From: Alphaproteobacteria bacterium
GTDB taxonomy: Bacteria; Pseudomonadota; Alphaproteobacteria; UBA2966
Assembly (NCBI GenBank): GCA_018654745.1
Contig: JABILA010000010.1
Coordinates: 1-53,429 of the forward strand
DNA: 53,429 nt
Reading direction: 5' to 3'
Shown here: one piece after another, positions 16,082 through 26,078 of the stretch
Position numbering within the stretch: position 1 is the first letter of the stretch
Layout of the letters: every line of letters begins with the position of its first letter
The notes under the pieces: model-generated
What the model saw: the letters and a program-made list of their open reading frames with translations, nothing else
The model's database searches: none
What the model was told of the DNA's origin: nothing
Program-made: the position numbers and the translations under genes

Positions 16082-16741
16082 CTAATTTGGCAGAACCATA
16101 GGCGCAACCCATTCGACGTATCCAGTGTGGTACCATTTTTCCTGTTGGAGAATCCAAAACAACCCTTCTTCTACACCGATGACGCCAATACCTGGGATAG
16201 GTATAAGCGGAGCATAGGATTTTTTGGGATAGGCGATTTTTATTTTAACGATGACATTATTGCCTTCTACTCTGACATGACCGCCATTTAGAGCGAGCGC
16301 GATGCGGGCTTCTCTATATCTGTCCGGGTTTAGTGAAAGTTGGTACGCGCTCGCTGGCCAAGACAGTCGGTAGGGTCGTCTTGTTTTTATGGCTCTCTTG
16401 ATTGCATCCTGGACGACCGTTGAACACAGGAAGAAATCATCCTCAATGATTTTTGCCCCCTCATCAAACACCGTGTAGAGCATCATATGCTCGTGCGCGA
16501 CTTCTGGATAAATCGGGTAAGCTAAGGCGGACATGAGGACGCCAAGTCCGTATATCTCAACTTTGTTAATCCATGAAAAATTAGCCGGGGCTATGGGCGT
16601 GGTATTGAGGTTGTGAAGGCGATGAAGGCCGAACACGCCAATCAGTGATAAAACCATGAAGCCTAAAAAGGCTTTCTTCGTCCACTTCATCGACTTTAAA
16701 TGCTTTGTTATTTCCAATTTCACACCCTGACCATTCAACAA
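16082..16741 (-). CDS. Hypothetical membrane-anchored protein in the recombinase island
   Basis: A 219-residue protein that I do not recognise. One N-terminal membrane helix is clear (KKAFLGFMVLSLIGVFGL, about residues 22-40); the rest is predicted to lie outside the cytoplasm. It holds an Asp/Glu-rich part VFDEGAKIIEDDFFL, a helix QDAIKRAIKTRRPYRLSW, and a beta-rich end with IPIPGIGVIGVEEGLFW. An alternative start is Met18 (MKWTKK). It faces the recombinase genes and lies between them and tRNA-Ser, so it may be cargo of the island. No function can be given. Confidence 0.55.
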   Translation of the reverse strand: MLNGQGVKLEITKHLKSMKWTKKAFLGFMVLSLIGVFGLHRLHNLNTTPIAPANFSWINKVEIYGLGVLMSALAYPIYPEVAHEHMMLYTVFDEGAKIIEDDFFLCSTVVQDAIKRAIKTRRPYRLSWPASAYQLSLNPDRYREARIALALNGGHVRVEGNNVIVKIKIAYPKKSYAPLIPIPGIGVIGVEEGLFWILQQEKWYHTGYVEWVAPMVLPN

Positions 16742-17021
16742 ATAAATTTGACCTTCATGAGTTCGAACCCAGAGTCATACTCCATCTGAGATTTGGTCAA
16801 ATTATGGCGACGTGGGCCGAAAAAAAGGGCATGTAAATCATATGCTTCCAAAGCCGTACCATCTGCTCAAGGTCAACAGCTTGAGAGAGAATTGGCCGTT
16901 AGAGAGAGATTTCTGAAATATTAGCTTATAAGCGGGTCAACAGCTTCATTTCGGAAGGGGCGCAGAAGCTGGGAATTTTGGCGGCAACCACCTTGTTGAG
17001 AGACAGTTGTCGATAGAATAA
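16742..17021. other. Non-coding interval next to tRNA-Ser
   Basis: About 280 bases without a convincing gene. It holds a 12-bp direct repeat GGTCAACAGCTT at 16871-16882 and 16935-16946, and two GAGAGAGA runs at about 16883 and 16901 that resemble the GGAGAGAGAGGGATTC at the tRNA-Ser 3' end. These could be traces of past integration at the tRNA, but the matches are short and low in complexity. Confidence 0.3.
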
Positions 17022-17111
17022 TGGCGGAGAGAGAGGGATTCGAACCCTCGATACGGTTTCCCGCATACACGCTTTCCAAGCGTGCGCCTTCAGCCACTCG
17101 GCCACCTCTCC
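17022..17111 (-). tRNA. tRNA-Ser (anticodon GGA)
   Basis: A complete class II tRNA of 90 bases on the minus strand, running from G at 17111 to the encoded CCA at 17024-17022. The acceptor stem GGAGAGG pairs with CTCTCC plus the closing base. The D arm has GCCGAGTGGCTGAAGGC, the anticodon loop CTTGGAAAG gives GGA, a long variable arm follows, and the T loop is GGTTCGAATCC. It reads serine codons UCC and UCU. Its 3' end faces the recombinase island. Confidence 0.95.
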
Positions 17112-17198
17112 GTTTCGGGGCGGAAACTAACACCCGCTTGCCTGGCTTACAATACGTGAGTGCCAGACTGGTGACTTTTTGTCCTGATTTACCTTTTT

Positions 17199-18107
17199 CT
17201 ATTTCGCAGGGCAGACCAGTTTCGAGCGGAAAAGTTCCATATGCAGATTTTCACCACGTTTGCCGGCCGCACACATCCACTTTAAGGATTCCGCCTTGGC
17301 ATCCTTTGAGGGCACCAGACCTTCGGCCAGATTGCGGGCAAATAACAGCTGAACCCCTACGTGCCCGGCTTCGGCGCCTTCCCGGAAGATCTTGTATGCT
17401 TTTGCACGATCCGTTTTAACGCTTTCACCGCCCAGATACATCATGGCCAACGCTGAATGAGCGGCCCCGAGGCCATCTTTGCGGGCGGTGTTATAGTACA
17501 AGATTGCGCGTTCAACATCGCTTTTGACGAAATTTCCCTGACGATAGATCACTGCAAGGGAAAAACTGGCATAGGCGTTTCCAGCTTTTGAATAGTCTCG
17601 CAGTCGCGCCAGACCCGCCTCGACCTTTTTTTCTGTGCCATTGCCTTCGACCAGCCATGTTGCCGCTGACGCCTGAGCATAATTGCTGCCTTGTGCGGCT
17701 GCCTTTTCCGCCCAGTAATAGGCTTGGTTGGCATCACCCTTGAAATAGTTACCTGAGCTGTAACCGCTGGTCAGTAGCAACTGGGCTGCAAGATGGCCTT
17801 TCTCTGCGGCCTTGATGACCTGTTTAAGCCCTAGTTTTGGATTTTTGCGCAAAAGCAGCAGACGTCCATATTGGTAGCTAAGACGCGGCACATCGGGATG
17901 CAGGATCACATCGCGGTTACAAGCCTCCATGGCTTCATCGCTCATCAGGCTTTGAAAAGAAGCACCATCCGTCACCCGTGCCCTGTCCATCCGGTCTGTC
18001 GCCAGCCTGTCGCAATCAGTAATCGTTTCCGCCAGGGAAATAGCTGGCGTAAGAACAAGCAATGAGAAAGAGAGGCCAGCGGCCAGGGCAAGATTTCTGA
18101 TAAACAT
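17199..18107 (-). CDS. Exported Sel1-like repeat (SLR/TPR) protein
   Basis: A 302-residue protein with a signal peptide ending SLAE (about residue 27). The mature part is built of Sel1-like repeats, recognisable as AAEKGHLAAQLLLTSGY, AAAQGSNYAQASAATWL, KAGNAYASFSLAVIYRQG, KDGLGAAHSALAMMYLGG and EAGHVGVQLLFARNLAEG. Such solenoids hold partner proteins together in the periplasm or at the envelope. Cysteines near both ends (TDCDRL, MEACNRD, WMCAAG, LVCPAK) could form disulfides. It stands alone on its strand, with the next gene divergent. No specific partner is indicated. Confidence 0.85.
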   Translation of the reverse strand: MFIRNLALAAGLSFSLLVLTPAISLAETITDCDRLATDRMDRARVTDGASFQSLMSDEAMEACNRDVILHPDVPRLSYQYGRLLLLRKNPKLGLKQVIKAAEKGHLAAQLLLTSGYSSGNYFKGDANQAYYWAEKAAAQGSNYAQASAATWLVEGNGTEKKVEAGLARLRDYSKAGNAYASFSLAVIYRQGNFVKSDVERAILYYNTARKDGLGAAHSALAMMYLGGESVKTDRAKAYKIFREGAEAGHVGVQLLFARNLAEGLVPSKDAKAESLKWMCAAGKRGENLHMELFRSKLVCPAK

Positions 18108-18256
18108 ATGATGGTTTTCCTGATCAGTTCATTCTGGCCATTTTAACACAAGATTTCCGTTCGGGAACGCAGCTGCTACACAATCCTGTCATCGTGACCC
18201 GTAAATATGCGTACCTGTTTGCATGACAGGCCAAAGGCGTTAATCTTCCTGCCATT

Positions 18257-18556
18257 ATGATCATTGGACGAATTCTGGGCTGGTTTGTTTGTGCCATAGC
18301 GCTTATGGCGCTGGGGGCAGAAACGCTGGCCTCGCTGGAAAGCGGTAGCTATCGCGGGCTGGCTATTGGCGAGATCTGGTACCTGGTGGACCGGGGCAGC
18401 CTGAATTTAATGCAGGCGGTCGTTCAGCGGCACCTGATACCGTCTTTGTGGGATGGGTTTGTCGTTATCCTGCAGCAACCGGCGTGGCTGATTTTCGGTG
18501 CCCTTGGTCCGGTTCTTGTCTTGCTGTTCGGTATCGGGACAAAATCCGACAAATAA
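18257..18556 (+). CDS. Small inner-membrane protein of unknown function
   Basis: A 99-residue protein with two clear membrane helices, at RILGWFVCAIALMALGAETL and WLIFGALGPVLVLLFGI. The loop between them, SYRGLAIGEIWYLVDRGSLNLMQAVVQRH, has the look of a conserved family seen in alphaproteobacteria. It is divergent from the Sel1 gene and convergent with lepA (16 bases between stops). There is no strong ribosome site before the ATG. No function is known to me. Confidence 0.6.
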   Translation: MIIGRILGWFVCAIALMALGAETLASLESGSYRGLAIGEIWYLVDRGSLNLMQAVVQRHLIPSLWDGFVVILQQPAWLIFGALGPVLVLLFGIGTKSDK

Positions 18557-18572
18557 CCCGATCAAGCCAGCG

Positions 18573-20375
18573 TCAGTCGTCGCCTGTTTTAAGCGCGGCA
18601 ATAAAAGCTTCCTGCGGAATTTCGACTTTGCCGAAAGTCCGCATGCGTTTTTTGCCCTTCTTTTGCTTCTCAAGCAGTTTCCGCTTGCGACTGATGTCGC
18701 CGCCATAACATTTTGCCGTTACATCCTTGCGCATGGCGGCAATGGTTTCGCGGGCAATCACACGCCCACCAATAGCTGCCTGTACCGGAATCTTGAATAA
18801 CTGGCGCGGGATCAAATCCTTCAGGCGTTCACACATGCCACGACCGCGGGCTTCAGCCTGGGCTTTGGGCACGATAACGGCCAAAGCATCAACTGGTTCT
18901 GCATTCACCAGAATCGACATCGTCACCAGATCGCCGATCTCGTATCCATCCAGTTGATAATCAAAACTGGCATAGCCTCGACTGACCGACTTCAGGCGGT
19001 CATAAAAATCGAAAACCACTTCGTTCAGGGGAATGCGATAGACCACAACGGCGCGTGCGCCGGCATAGGTCAAATCGATTTGCACACCACGCCGTTCTTC
19101 ACATAATTTCAGCACGCTGCCCAGGTGTTCATCCGGCACCATGATCGTAGCTTTGATCCAGGGCTCTTCGATGTAATCCACATGCACCGGGTCCGGCATA
19201 TCAACCGGATTGTGCAGTTCGATCATCGTGCCGTCGGTGCGAAAGATCTTGTAAACAACACTTGGTGCTGTGGTGATCAGATCAAGGTCAAATTCACGCG
19301 ACAGGCGTTCCTGAATAATTTCCAGGTGCAGAAGGCCAAGGAACCCGCAACGAAAACCAAAGCCGAGGGCTGCAGATGTTTCGGCTTCAAACTCAAAGCT
19401 GGCGTCATTCAAACGCAGTTTCAGCAAGCTTTCGCGCAGACGGCTATAATCACCGTTATCAATGGGGAACAGGCCACAAAAAACCACCGGCACGCTTGGT
19501 TTGAACCCCGCCAAAGCTTCGGAAGCGGGTTTTCTGTCATCGGTGATGGTGTCACCCACATTGGTATCGGCGACTTCCTTGATACCGGCGATGATATAGC
19601 CCAGTTCACCGGGCCCAAGTTGGTCAATCTTTTCGGTTTTGGGACGGAAAACACCAACTTGTTCGACAAGGTGGCTGGAGCCCGCGGCCATCATCCGAAT
19701 CTTCTGACCCTTGCGAATGATACCGTCGCGCACACGCACCAGGATCACAACGCCCATATAGGGATCATACCAGCTGTCCACCAGCATAGCTTTTAGTTCA
19801 GAATCTGCGTTGCCTGTCGGGGCAGGCAATTGCGCGACAATTCGCTCAAGGACTTCTGGCACACCGTCGCCGGTCTTGGCAGAAACGGGTAAAGCATCGC
19901 TGGCGTCAATGCCAATAACTTCTTCGATCTGTGCCTTGATCTGTTCAGGCTCAGATGCGGGCAAGTCGATCTTGTTCAGGACAACGACGATTTCATGGTT
20001 GGCATCAATCGCCTGATAGACGTTGGCCAGGGTCTGTGCTTCCACGCCTTGGCTGGCATCCACCAACAGCAATGAACCTTCGCAGGCCGCCAATGACCGT
20101 GAAACTTCGTAAGCGAAATCCACGTGGCCCGGCGTATCCATCAGATTGAGGATATATTTTTCGCCGTTCTTGGCGGTGTAGTCCAGGCGAACGGTCTGCG
20201 CCTTGATCGTGATACCGCGTTCACGCTCGATATCCATGGAATCGAGCACTTGTTCCGTCATCTCACGCGCAGACAAGCCGCCGCAAACCTGGATCAGGCG
20301 ATCCGCAAGGGTCGATTTACCGTGATCAATATGCGCGATGATCGAAAAGTTACGAATATGGCTAAGGTCAGTCAT
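18573..20375 (-). CDS. lepA: Elongation factor 4 (back-translocating GTPase LepA)
   Basis: A 600-residue translational GTPase, the usual length for LepA. The start is placed at ATG 20375 ([10 protein letters not shown]), matching the family's N terminus; an upstream in-frame start adds only six residues. G motifs: AHIDHGKS (residues 14-21), the switch [16 protein letters not shown] and NKIDLP. The C-terminal EF4-specific domain ends with [21 protein letters not shown], which contacts the ribosome. EF4 rebinds stalled ribosomes and can move tRNAs backwards, and helps ribosome assembly. The gene lies 25 bases after the double-hotdog gene and may be the last member of the pheST-thioesterase transcription unit. 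Confidence 0.97.
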   Translation of the reverse strand: MTDLSHIRNFSIIAHIDHGKSTLADRLIQVCGGLSAREMTEQVLDSMDIERERGITIKAQTVRLDYTAKNGEKYILNLMDTPGHVDFAYEVSRSLAACEGSLLLVDASQGVEAQTLANVYQAIDANHEIVVVLNKIDLPASEPEQIKAQIEEVIGIDASDALPVSAKTGDGVPEVLERIVAQLPAPTGNADSELKAMLVDSWYDPYMGVVILVRVRDGIIRKGQKIRMMAAGSSHLVEQVGVFRPKTEKIDQLGPGELGYIIAGIKEVADTNVGDTITDDRKPASEALAGFKPSVPVVFCGLFPIDNGDYSRLRESLLKLRLNDASFEFEAETSAALGFGFRCGFLGLLHLEIIQERLSREFDLDLITTAPSVVYKIFRTDGTMIELHNPVDMPDPVHVDYIEEPWIKATIMVPDEHLGSVLKLCEERRGVQIDLTYAGARAVVVYRIPLNEVVFDFYDRLKSVSRGYASFDYQLDGYEIGDLVTMSILVNAEPVDALAVIVPKAQAEARGRGMCERLKDLIPRQLFKIPVQAAIGGRVIARETIAAMRKDVTAKCYGGDISRKRKLLEKQKKGKKRMRTFGKVEIPQEAFIAALKTGDD

Positions 20376-20400
20376 GAAGGCGGCTTCTATCACTCAATTG

Positions 20401-21351
20401 CTAAACAGGCAAATCAAAGATGGTTTTGGGTGTCACGACATCAAAGGATTTTGATGTTCGCTTGTTCACACCGCTGGAACGAACGACAGGCACGCCGTCG
20501 ACTGAAAGTATACAGCTTGAAAATGCCATATTGCGGGTCATACGAATAACTTCGGTTTCGCCTACCAGCCAGGAACCCACGCGTACTGGCACGGCAAAAT
20601 CTGTCGACATGTGCATGGTCGGCATAAAATTGAATTCTTCGGCCTTGAACATGGTACCGACGCCCTGTTGCACATCAGCAAACATCATCAGGATACCGCC
20701 ATGGCACACACCGGAAGAATTGCAGTGACGCTCCTCGATCCGTAAGCCCAGGCGCAGGTTCCGGTCTTCAAGATGAACATGCAAGGGACCGTTAATATCC
20801 AATACCGGACCTGGAATGTTCGCCAGATGAAATCCTTCCGGCGGATCGGATTCGCCGCGCAGACCGACATACCCGGGCGCAATATCCTGAAACATGAGAT
20901 CAGGATCGAAGGGCTCAAACTTCAGTCGACGTAAAACACCGCTACACCGCATGGCAAGTTCATCATCAACAAAAATCATTGCTTCGGCAAACACCAGATT
21001 TCTGGTGGATCGAATAATCTTTGTCTCTCCCCTGAACCAACCGCCAACGATGCCCGGACGAACAAAGTCAACGCAAGTATTAATGGTGGCCAATGGCGTG
21101 TAGTCATCCATTTTCGCCATGGCTCCGGCCACAAGCTGGGCGTCGGCAAAAGCCATCGACATGCCGCCATGACAAATGCCACCGGCATTCGTATGCTGCT
21201 CGCCTATTCTCATACCGAGATGAATATCGTCGCCGTCCTGCCACCCATAAATCGGTCCATTTTCGGCCAGAAACTTGCCCTCAGGCACGTTCATGGGACG
21301 ATAACCGTCAGGTATATCAGTCGATGTTTCAGACTGAGGAGAAGTATTCAC
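20401..21351 (-). CDS. Tandem-hotdog PaaI-like thioesterase
   Basis: A 316-residue protein with two PaaI-type hotdog domains fused. Each carries the family signature: HTNAGGICHGGMSMAFAD in the first (near residue 53) and HCNSSGVCHGGILMMFAD in the second (near residue 209). A third related domain is encoded alone by the gene just upstream, so gene duplication and fusion is likely. PaaI-like enzymes hydrolyse acyl-CoA thioesters in the cytoplasm. The start is GTG, six bases after the preceding stop, so it is operonic. The catalytic Asp of PaaI enzymes is seen as FAD in both halves. Natural substrate unknown. Confidence 0.85.
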   Translation of the reverse strand: MNTSPQSETSTDIPDGYRPMNVPEGKFLAENGPIYGWQDGDDIHLGMRIGEQHTNAGGICHGGMSMAFADAQLVAGAMAKMDDYTPLATINTCVDFVRPGIVGGWFRGETKIIRSTRNLVFAEAMIFVDDELAMRCSGVLRRLKFEPFDPDLMFQDIAPGYVGLRGESDPPEGFHLANIPGPVLDINGPLHVHLEDRNLRLGLRIEERHCNSSGVCHGGILMMFADVQQGVGTMFKAEEFNFMPTMHMSTDFAVPVRVGSWLVGETEVIRMTRNMAFSSCILSVDGVPVVRSSGVNKRTSKSFDVVTPKTIFDLPV

Positions 21352-21356
21352 GATGA

Positions 21357-21857
21357 TCAGGCCTCTTCCGGCTCGAAGAAGCGTTCCAGATCAACGGTCT
21401 TTGTCTCATCCCGCCCGGCCCGCTTCATGATGCCACTACCACGGAAGACAGGATCTTCGCCGTGCCAGAGAATGCAGGAAGCAAACAACAGGTTCTTGGT
21501 CACGCGAATGATATCGGTGGTGCCATAAATAAAGGCACCCATGGGTGAGGCCTGGACAAAATCGCAAGTCATATTCACCGTCGGCAAAAATTCCCAGGCC
21601 TTTGTGCGCGCCATCGACCCAACACCCAACTGCATATCAGCAAGGGTCATCAACATACCCCCATGACAAATACCTACTGGATTCAGATGGCGTTTTTCCA
21701 CGACAAAGCCCATGGACAATCCATCTTCGTCCAGCTGACCAACTAGCGGTCCATTGAAACTGGCAAAGGGACCACCGATGCGCATACGCCGATAAGTTGA
21801 CGGTATCTCGTCAATCTTGATATCGCTATCAGGCTCTACATTTGATGTAACCGGCAT
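21357..21857 (-). CDS. PaaI-like hotdog thioesterase
   Basis: A 166-residue protein with one hotdog domain and the signature HLNPVGICHGGMLMTLAD near residue 60. The starting segment IPSTYRRMRIGGPFASFNGPLV resembles the front of each half of the next gene's product. It begins two bases after the pheT stop, so it is translated from the same message as pheST. Thioester hydrolysis of a CoA compound is the family function. Its link to phenylalanyl-tRNA synthetase may be only positional. ATG start. Confidence 0.85.
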   Translation of the reverse strand: MPVTSNVEPDSDIKIDEIPSTYRRMRIGGPFASFNGPLVGQLDEDGLSMGFVVEKRHLNPVGICHGGMLMTLADMQLGVGSMARTKAWEFLPTVNMTCDFVQASPMGAFIYGTTDIIRVTKNLLFASCILWHGEDPVFRGSGIMKRAGRDETKTVDLERFFEPEEA

Positions 21858-21859
21858 GA

Positions 21860-24268
21860 TTATCCCCGCAATGCTCCGCCTGTTGCCTTGACCACCTGGC
21901 TGACAACGCGGTCGGCGACGGCGTCAATTTCATCTTCCGTCAAAGTCTTGTCGGATGGCTGCAGGCGAACCCGGACAGCAATGGATTTTTTATCTTCACC
22001 CAGCGCGGCACCTTCGAAGACATCAAACACAGAGACATCGGCGATCAGTTTTTTGTCGGCGCCCGTGGCGGCCCGGACGATATCCTGGGCCGCAACGTCA
22101 CTGCCGACAACAAAAGCGAAGTCACGATCCACCGACGGCAGATCTGATACGACAAGCGCGGACCGGTTGTGGCTGGCTTTGTCTTTGGATTTTGGAAGGT
22201 TATCCATGAAGACTTCAAAGCCAACCAGTGGACCTTTGACATCCATCAGCGCGAGGATGCGTGGATGCAATTCTCCAAACGCGGCCAAAATGTTTTTTGG
22301 CCCCAGGCGCAAGGTGCCGGAGCGGCCAGGATGATACCAGTCAGGGGCTTCAACAAATGTTTGCAAGTTGGCGGTTGGCGCTCCAATTTCAGTCAAGACC
22401 GCCATGGCATCTGCCTTGGCATCAAACACATCAATTTCGCGACTTGCCTGTGACCAGTGCTTCTGGCCAGATTCTCCTCGCCGGACACCGCCTGCAACAA
22501 CTTGTTGCTCGTCAGGTTTGACGCCACTGTAGGTGTTACCAACTTCGAACAAAGCCACGTTACCCACGCCCCTGTCGACATTGCGTTTTACGGCATCGAT
22601 CAGATTGGGCAGCGTTGAAGGGCGCATGATGTCGATTTCTGAGCTGATCGGATTTGCAAGTCGCAAAGCATCCGCACCACCACCAAACATTTCTGCCCAC
22701 GGGGTCTGTGTGAACGACCAGGTGACAGCTTCGTTCATGCCACGTGCAGCCAGCACCCGCTTCGCTGTTACCATGCGTCGCCGTTGAGGCGTAATCGCCG
22801 GACGGGTTACCGGTGCCGGATTGCGCAACGGGATTGCGGGAATGGCGTCATAGCCAACTATGCGCGCAACCTCTTCCACGAGATCAGCTTCGCCGTGTAC
22901 ATCCATACGCCAGGTCGGCACAGAGACTTCCAGCGTATCGCCATTATTTTCCAGGATGCCAAAGCCGAGGCTTTCAAGAATGGAAATGCTTTGTTCAGCC
23001 GGGGTATCAAGACCACCCAGGGTCTGCATTCTGGCGGGACGGAAGGAAACAGTTTTTGACCATTCAGGCTGAGCACCAGCTGTCGTAATTTCACTGGCTT
23101 CACCACCGCAAATTTCCAATACCAGTTTGGTTGCCCGTTCCATCCCGGAAACCACAGCTGCCGGATCGATGCCGCGTTCAAACCGATAACGCGCATCAGA
23201 ATCTATTTGTAGTTTGCGCCCGGTTGTCGCCGTGCGAACGGGATCAAACAAGGCCGCTTCGATGAAAACGTTTGTCGTCTCTTCTGTACAGCCTGAAGGG
23301 ACACCACCGATAACACCGCCCAGACCAAGGACACCGTTGTCATCGCAGACAGCCGTCATCTGATCATCAAGATCATAGGATTTGTCGTTCAGGGCATCGA
23401 TCGTCTCGCCGGATTTTGCCAGGCGCAGATGAATGTTACCTGCAACCTTGTCAGCATCAAAAACGTGCAGGGGACGGCCCATATCAAATGTAATATAGTT
23501 GGTCATGTCGACCAGCGCAGAAATTGGCCGCAAGCCGATGGCCAGCAAACGATCCTGAAGCCATTTGGGGCTGGGACCATTCTTGATGCCGCGCACATAC
23601 CGGCCGACAAAATACGGACAGGCATCCGCAACATCATCGCCCAGTTTCATTTCGATCTTGATCGGACTTTCGAAAGCACCAGGCAAGACTTCGACTTCGG
23701 GTGTAATCACCTTGCCCAGACCAGCAGCGGCAAGATCGCGCGCAATGCCTGCAACGCCCAGGGCGTCCTGATGGTTCGGCGTGATTTTGAGTTCGATAAT
23801 CGGATCATCCAGACCGGCCAGTTTTGCGAAGGGCGCACCAATTGGCGAATCTTCCGGCAAATCAATTATGCCGTCATGTTCGTCTGACAAACCCATTTCA
23901 CGTTCCGAACAGAGCATGCCCTTGCTTTCGACACCGCGAATTTTTGCTGCGGTCAACAGCATGCCGTTACCAGGAATGGTCGTGCCCACGTCCGCAAAGA
24001 CGCCTTTCATGCCAGTTCGGGCATTTGGTGCGCCACAAACGACCTGCGTGATGCCGTTGCCAGTATCAACTGTGCAAACCCGTAAACGATCCGCATCCGG
24101 ATGCTGCACAGCTTCGATGACATGAGCCACTGTGAAAGGCGCCAGCTCTTTGGCACGATCGGTAACTTCTTCAACTTCAAGACCAACTGCTGTCAGTGTG
24201 TCGACGACCTGATCCAGCGTTGCATCTGTTTCGATATGTTGTTTGAGCCATGACAGGGGAAATTTCAT
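21860..24268 (-). CDS. pheT: Phenylalanine-tRNA ligase beta subunit
   Basis: An 802-residue protein, normal for bacterial PheT. It opens [16 protein letters not shown], with an EMAP-type tRNA-binding domain (about 40-150, including [12 protein letters not shown]), then B3/B4 (about 210-380), B5 ([22 protein letters not shown]), the core catalytic-like domain, and a C-terminal FDX-ACB anticodon-binding domain ([11 protein letters not shown]). With PheS it forms the alpha2-beta2 enzyme that charges tRNA-Phe and edits mischarged tyrosine. Its ATG overlaps the pheS stop (ATGA), so the two are coupled. Confidence 0.98.
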   Translation of the reverse strand: MKFPLSWLKQHIETDATLDQVVDTLTAVGLEVEEVTDRAKELAPFTVAHVIEAVQHPDADRLRVCTVDTGNGITQVVCGAPNARTGMKGVFADVGTTIPGNGMLLTAAKIRGVESKGMLCSEREMGLSDEHDGIIDLPEDSPIGAPFAKLAGLDDPIIELKITPNHQDALGVAGIARDLAAAGLGKVITPEVEVLPGAFESPIKIEMKLGDDVADACPYFVGRYVRGIKNGPSPKWLQDRLLAIGLRPISALVDMTNYITFDMGRPLHVFDADKVAGNIHLRLAKSGETIDALNDKSYDLDDQMTAVCDDNGVLGLGGVIGGVPSGCTEETTNVFIEAALFDPVRTATTGRKLQIDSDARYRFERGIDPAAVVSGMERATKLVLEICGGEASEITTAGAQPEWSKTVSFRPARMQTLGGLDTPAEQSISILESLGFGILENNGDTLEVSVPTWRMDVHGEADLVEEVARIVGYDAIPAIPLRNPAPVTRPAITPQRRRMVTAKRVLAARGMNEAVTWSFTQTPWAEMFGGGADALRLANPISSEIDIMRPSTLPNLIDAVKRNVDRGVGNVALFEVGNTYSGVKPDEQQVVAGGVRRGESGQKHWSQASREIDVFDAKADAMAVLTEIGAPTANLQTFVEAPDWYHPGRSGTLRLGPKNILAAFGELHPRILALMDVKGPLVGFEVFMDNLPKSKDKASHNRSALVVSDLPSVDRDFAFVVGSDVAAQDIVRAATGADKKLIADVSVFDVFEGAALGEDKKSIAVRVRLQPSDKTLTEDEIDAVADRVVSQVVKATGGALRG

Positions 24269-25338
24269 CGGGCCAGCCCTCCGGCAAGTCCGGGTACATC
24301 CAGGGCGGAAAACCCGTAATGACGTAACCAGCGCAAATCAGATTCGAAAAAGGCGCGCAGATCCGGTATGCCATATTTCAGCATGGCAATCCGGTCGATG
24401 CCCATGCCGAAGGCAAAACCTTGCCATTCGTTGGGATCGACACCGACATATTCCAGAACCTTGGGATGCACCATGCCGCAGCCAAGAACTTCCAGCCAGT
24501 CATCGCCACCGATTGTCAGGCTGTTGCCGTTTCGGGTACAGCCGATATCCAGTTCAGCACTTGGTTCCGTGAAAGGGAAATAACTCGGGCGGAAACGCAC
24601 GTTGAGGTCCGCCACATCGAAGAACGAACGGGTAAATTCCTGCAGGCAGCCTTTCAGGTGGCTCATGTTGATGTCGCGATCAATGACCAGACCTTCGACC
24701 TGGTGGAACATCGGCGTGTGGGTCATATCTGAATCACAACGATAGGTCCGGCCAGGGGCAATAATGCGGTAAGGCGGCTTGTTGTTTTCCATGGTCCGGA
24801 TCTGCACAGGGGAAGTATGGGTGCGCAACAACATACGCTCACCTTCACCGGTGTCATTCAGATAAAATGTATCGTGCATCTGGCGCGCCGGATGTTCCGG
24901 CGGGATGTTCAGCGCTGTGAAATTATAAAAGTCCTGCTCAATGTCCGGGCCTTCGGCAACAGAAAATCCCATGTCACCGAACACGGCTGTAATTTCATCG
25001 ATCACCTGGCTGACCGGGTGAATAAATCCTTCTGATTCAGGACGTGGCGTCAGTGAAACATCGACCCGTTCCGTCGCCAGGCGCAAATCCATTTCAACGG
25101 ATTCCAATGCCTGTTTGCGGCTGTCCAGCAAAGTTGCAATTTCATCTTTCAGGGCATTGAGAGCCGGGCCCGCAGTTTTGCGTTCTTCCGGCGACATGCC
25201 CCCCAGCCCTTTCATCAGCTGCGTAACCTGGCCTTTTTTGCCAAGGGCGCTGACACGAACGGCTTCCAGGGCAGCCTGATCTTCGGCTGCCGCGATGCTG
25301 TCTGAAAGGGTCTGTTTCAGATTTGCGATATCATCCAT
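24265..25338 (-). CDS. pheS: Phenylalanine-tRNA ligase alpha subunit
   Basis: A 357-residue class II synthetase subunit. The start is placed at ATG 25338 ([11 protein letters not shown]); the open frame runs further upstream, but that part overlaps the terminator-like signal and is not conserved. An N-terminal coiled-coil arm (residues 1-90) binds tRNA. Class II motifs follow: [42 protein letters not shown], and the C-terminal [17 protein letters not shown] with motif 3 Arg. It supplies the active site for Phe-AMP formation. An upstream hairpin-T run at 25372-25400 suggests attenuation control. Confidence 0.97.
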   Translation of the reverse strand: MDDIANLKQTLSDSIAAAEDQAALEAVRVSALGKKGQVTQLMKGLGGMSPEERKTAGPALNALKDEIATLLDSRKQALESVEMDLRLATERVDVSLTPRPESEGFIHPVSQVIDEITAVFGDMGFSVAEGPDIEQDFYNFTALNIPPEHPARQMHDTFYLNDTGEGERMLLRTHTSPVQIRTMENNKPPYRIIAPGRTYRCDSDMTHTPMFHQVEGLVIDRDINMSHLKGCLQEFTRSFFDVADLNVRFRPSYFPFTEPSAELDIGCTRNGNSLTIGGDDWLEVLGCGMVHPKVLEYVGVDPNEWQGFAFGMGIDRIAMLKYGIPDLRAFFESDLRWLRHYGFSALDVPGLAGGLAR

Positions 25339-25371
25339 AACATTTGCTCGACTTATAGAGGGCTGCTCAAC

Positions 25372-25400
25372 AAAAAAGGAGCCCGTTGGAAGAGGCCCCT
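25372..25400 (-). terminator. Terminator/attenuator between rplT and pheS
   Basis: On the minus strand GGGGCCT and GGGCTCC form a 7-bp stem (two wobble pairs), followed at once by six T and a G. It lies 33 bases before the pheS start and about 100 after the rplT stop. Two other stems precede it: ACTGGCG/CGCCAGT at 25475-25492 and CCAGGGC/GCCCTGG at 25413-25450. GGGCTG/CAGCCC at 25360-25365 and 25453-25458 offers an alternative pairing. A plain terminator with a second promoter would also fit. Confidence 0.65.
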
Positions 25401-25502
25401 TAAGGTGCTGGCGCCCTGGCAAAGTCCGATAAAATTGACGTCACCAGGGCAACAGCCCGATATTATTTTTGGATACTGGCGAAATCGCCAGTGGGCCCGA
25501 AG

Positions 25503-25868
25503 TTATCCGGCTTTATCGAGGGCAGCTTGTGCCTGTCCGACAAGGTCCTTGAAAGCCTCAGGTTCGCGCACAGCAAGATCGGCCATGACCTTGCGGTCAA
25601 GTTCGATGCCAGCGAGATTGAGGCCATTGATAAATCGACCGTAGTTCAGCCCATGCTCACGGGTTGCAGCATTGATGCGCTGGATCCACAAAGATCGGAA
25701 GCTGCGCTTTTTTGCCCGGCGGTCACGATAGGCATATTGCAAGCCTTTTTCGACGCGCTCGATAGCTGCTGTGAAGATGGATTTATTGCGACCGCGATAA
25801 CCTTTCGCGCGCTTTAATACTTTTCGGTGGCGGGCGTGGGTGGTTACGCCGCGTTTTACTCGTGCCAT
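25503..25868 (-). CDS. rplT: 50S ribosomal protein L20
   Basis: A 121-residue, very basic protein with the fully typical L20 sequence: [55 protein letters not shown] and [20 protein letters not shown]20 binds 23S rRNA early in large-subunit assembly and in several bacteria represses its own operon. It follows rpmI by 12 bases. The start ATG has GGAGACTGAAC upstream. Confidence 0.98.
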   Translation of the reverse strand: MARVKRGVTTHARHRKVLKRAKGYRGRNKSIFTAAIERVEKGLQYAYRDRRAKKRSFRSLWIQRINAATREHGLNYGRFINGLNLAGIELDRKVMADLAVREPEAFKDLVGQAQAALDKAG

Positions 25869-25880
25869 TGTTCAGTCTCC

Positions 25881-26078
25881 TCAGCCGTAGGGCAGCATTT
25901 TTTTGATGATCTTTGCATCTTGTGGGGCAAGAATTGTTGTGCCACGCAAGTTGCGGATCTGCTTGTTTGTGCGCTTGATCATGCCATGCTGTTTGCCAGC
26001 CTGGTTCGCACGTACCTTACCTGTCGCTGTAAGACTGAAGCGCTTTTTGGCGCCACTCTTTGACTTCAATTTGGGCAT
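25881..26078 (-). CDS. rpmI: 50S ribosomal protein L35
   Basis: A 65-residue basic protein starting at ATG 26078 after GAAAGGAAGCAA; the longer open frame upstream is not part of it. The sequence [37 protein letters not shown] and [15 protein letters not shown] is diagnostic of L35. It is the first gene of the rpmI-rplT pair. In most bacteria infC lies directly upstream, but here a zinc efflux operon and a small gene come between. Confidence 0.97.
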   Translation of the reverse strand: MPKLKSKSGAKKRFSLTATGKVRANQAGKQHGMIKRTNKQIRNLRGTTILAPQDAKIIKKMLPYG

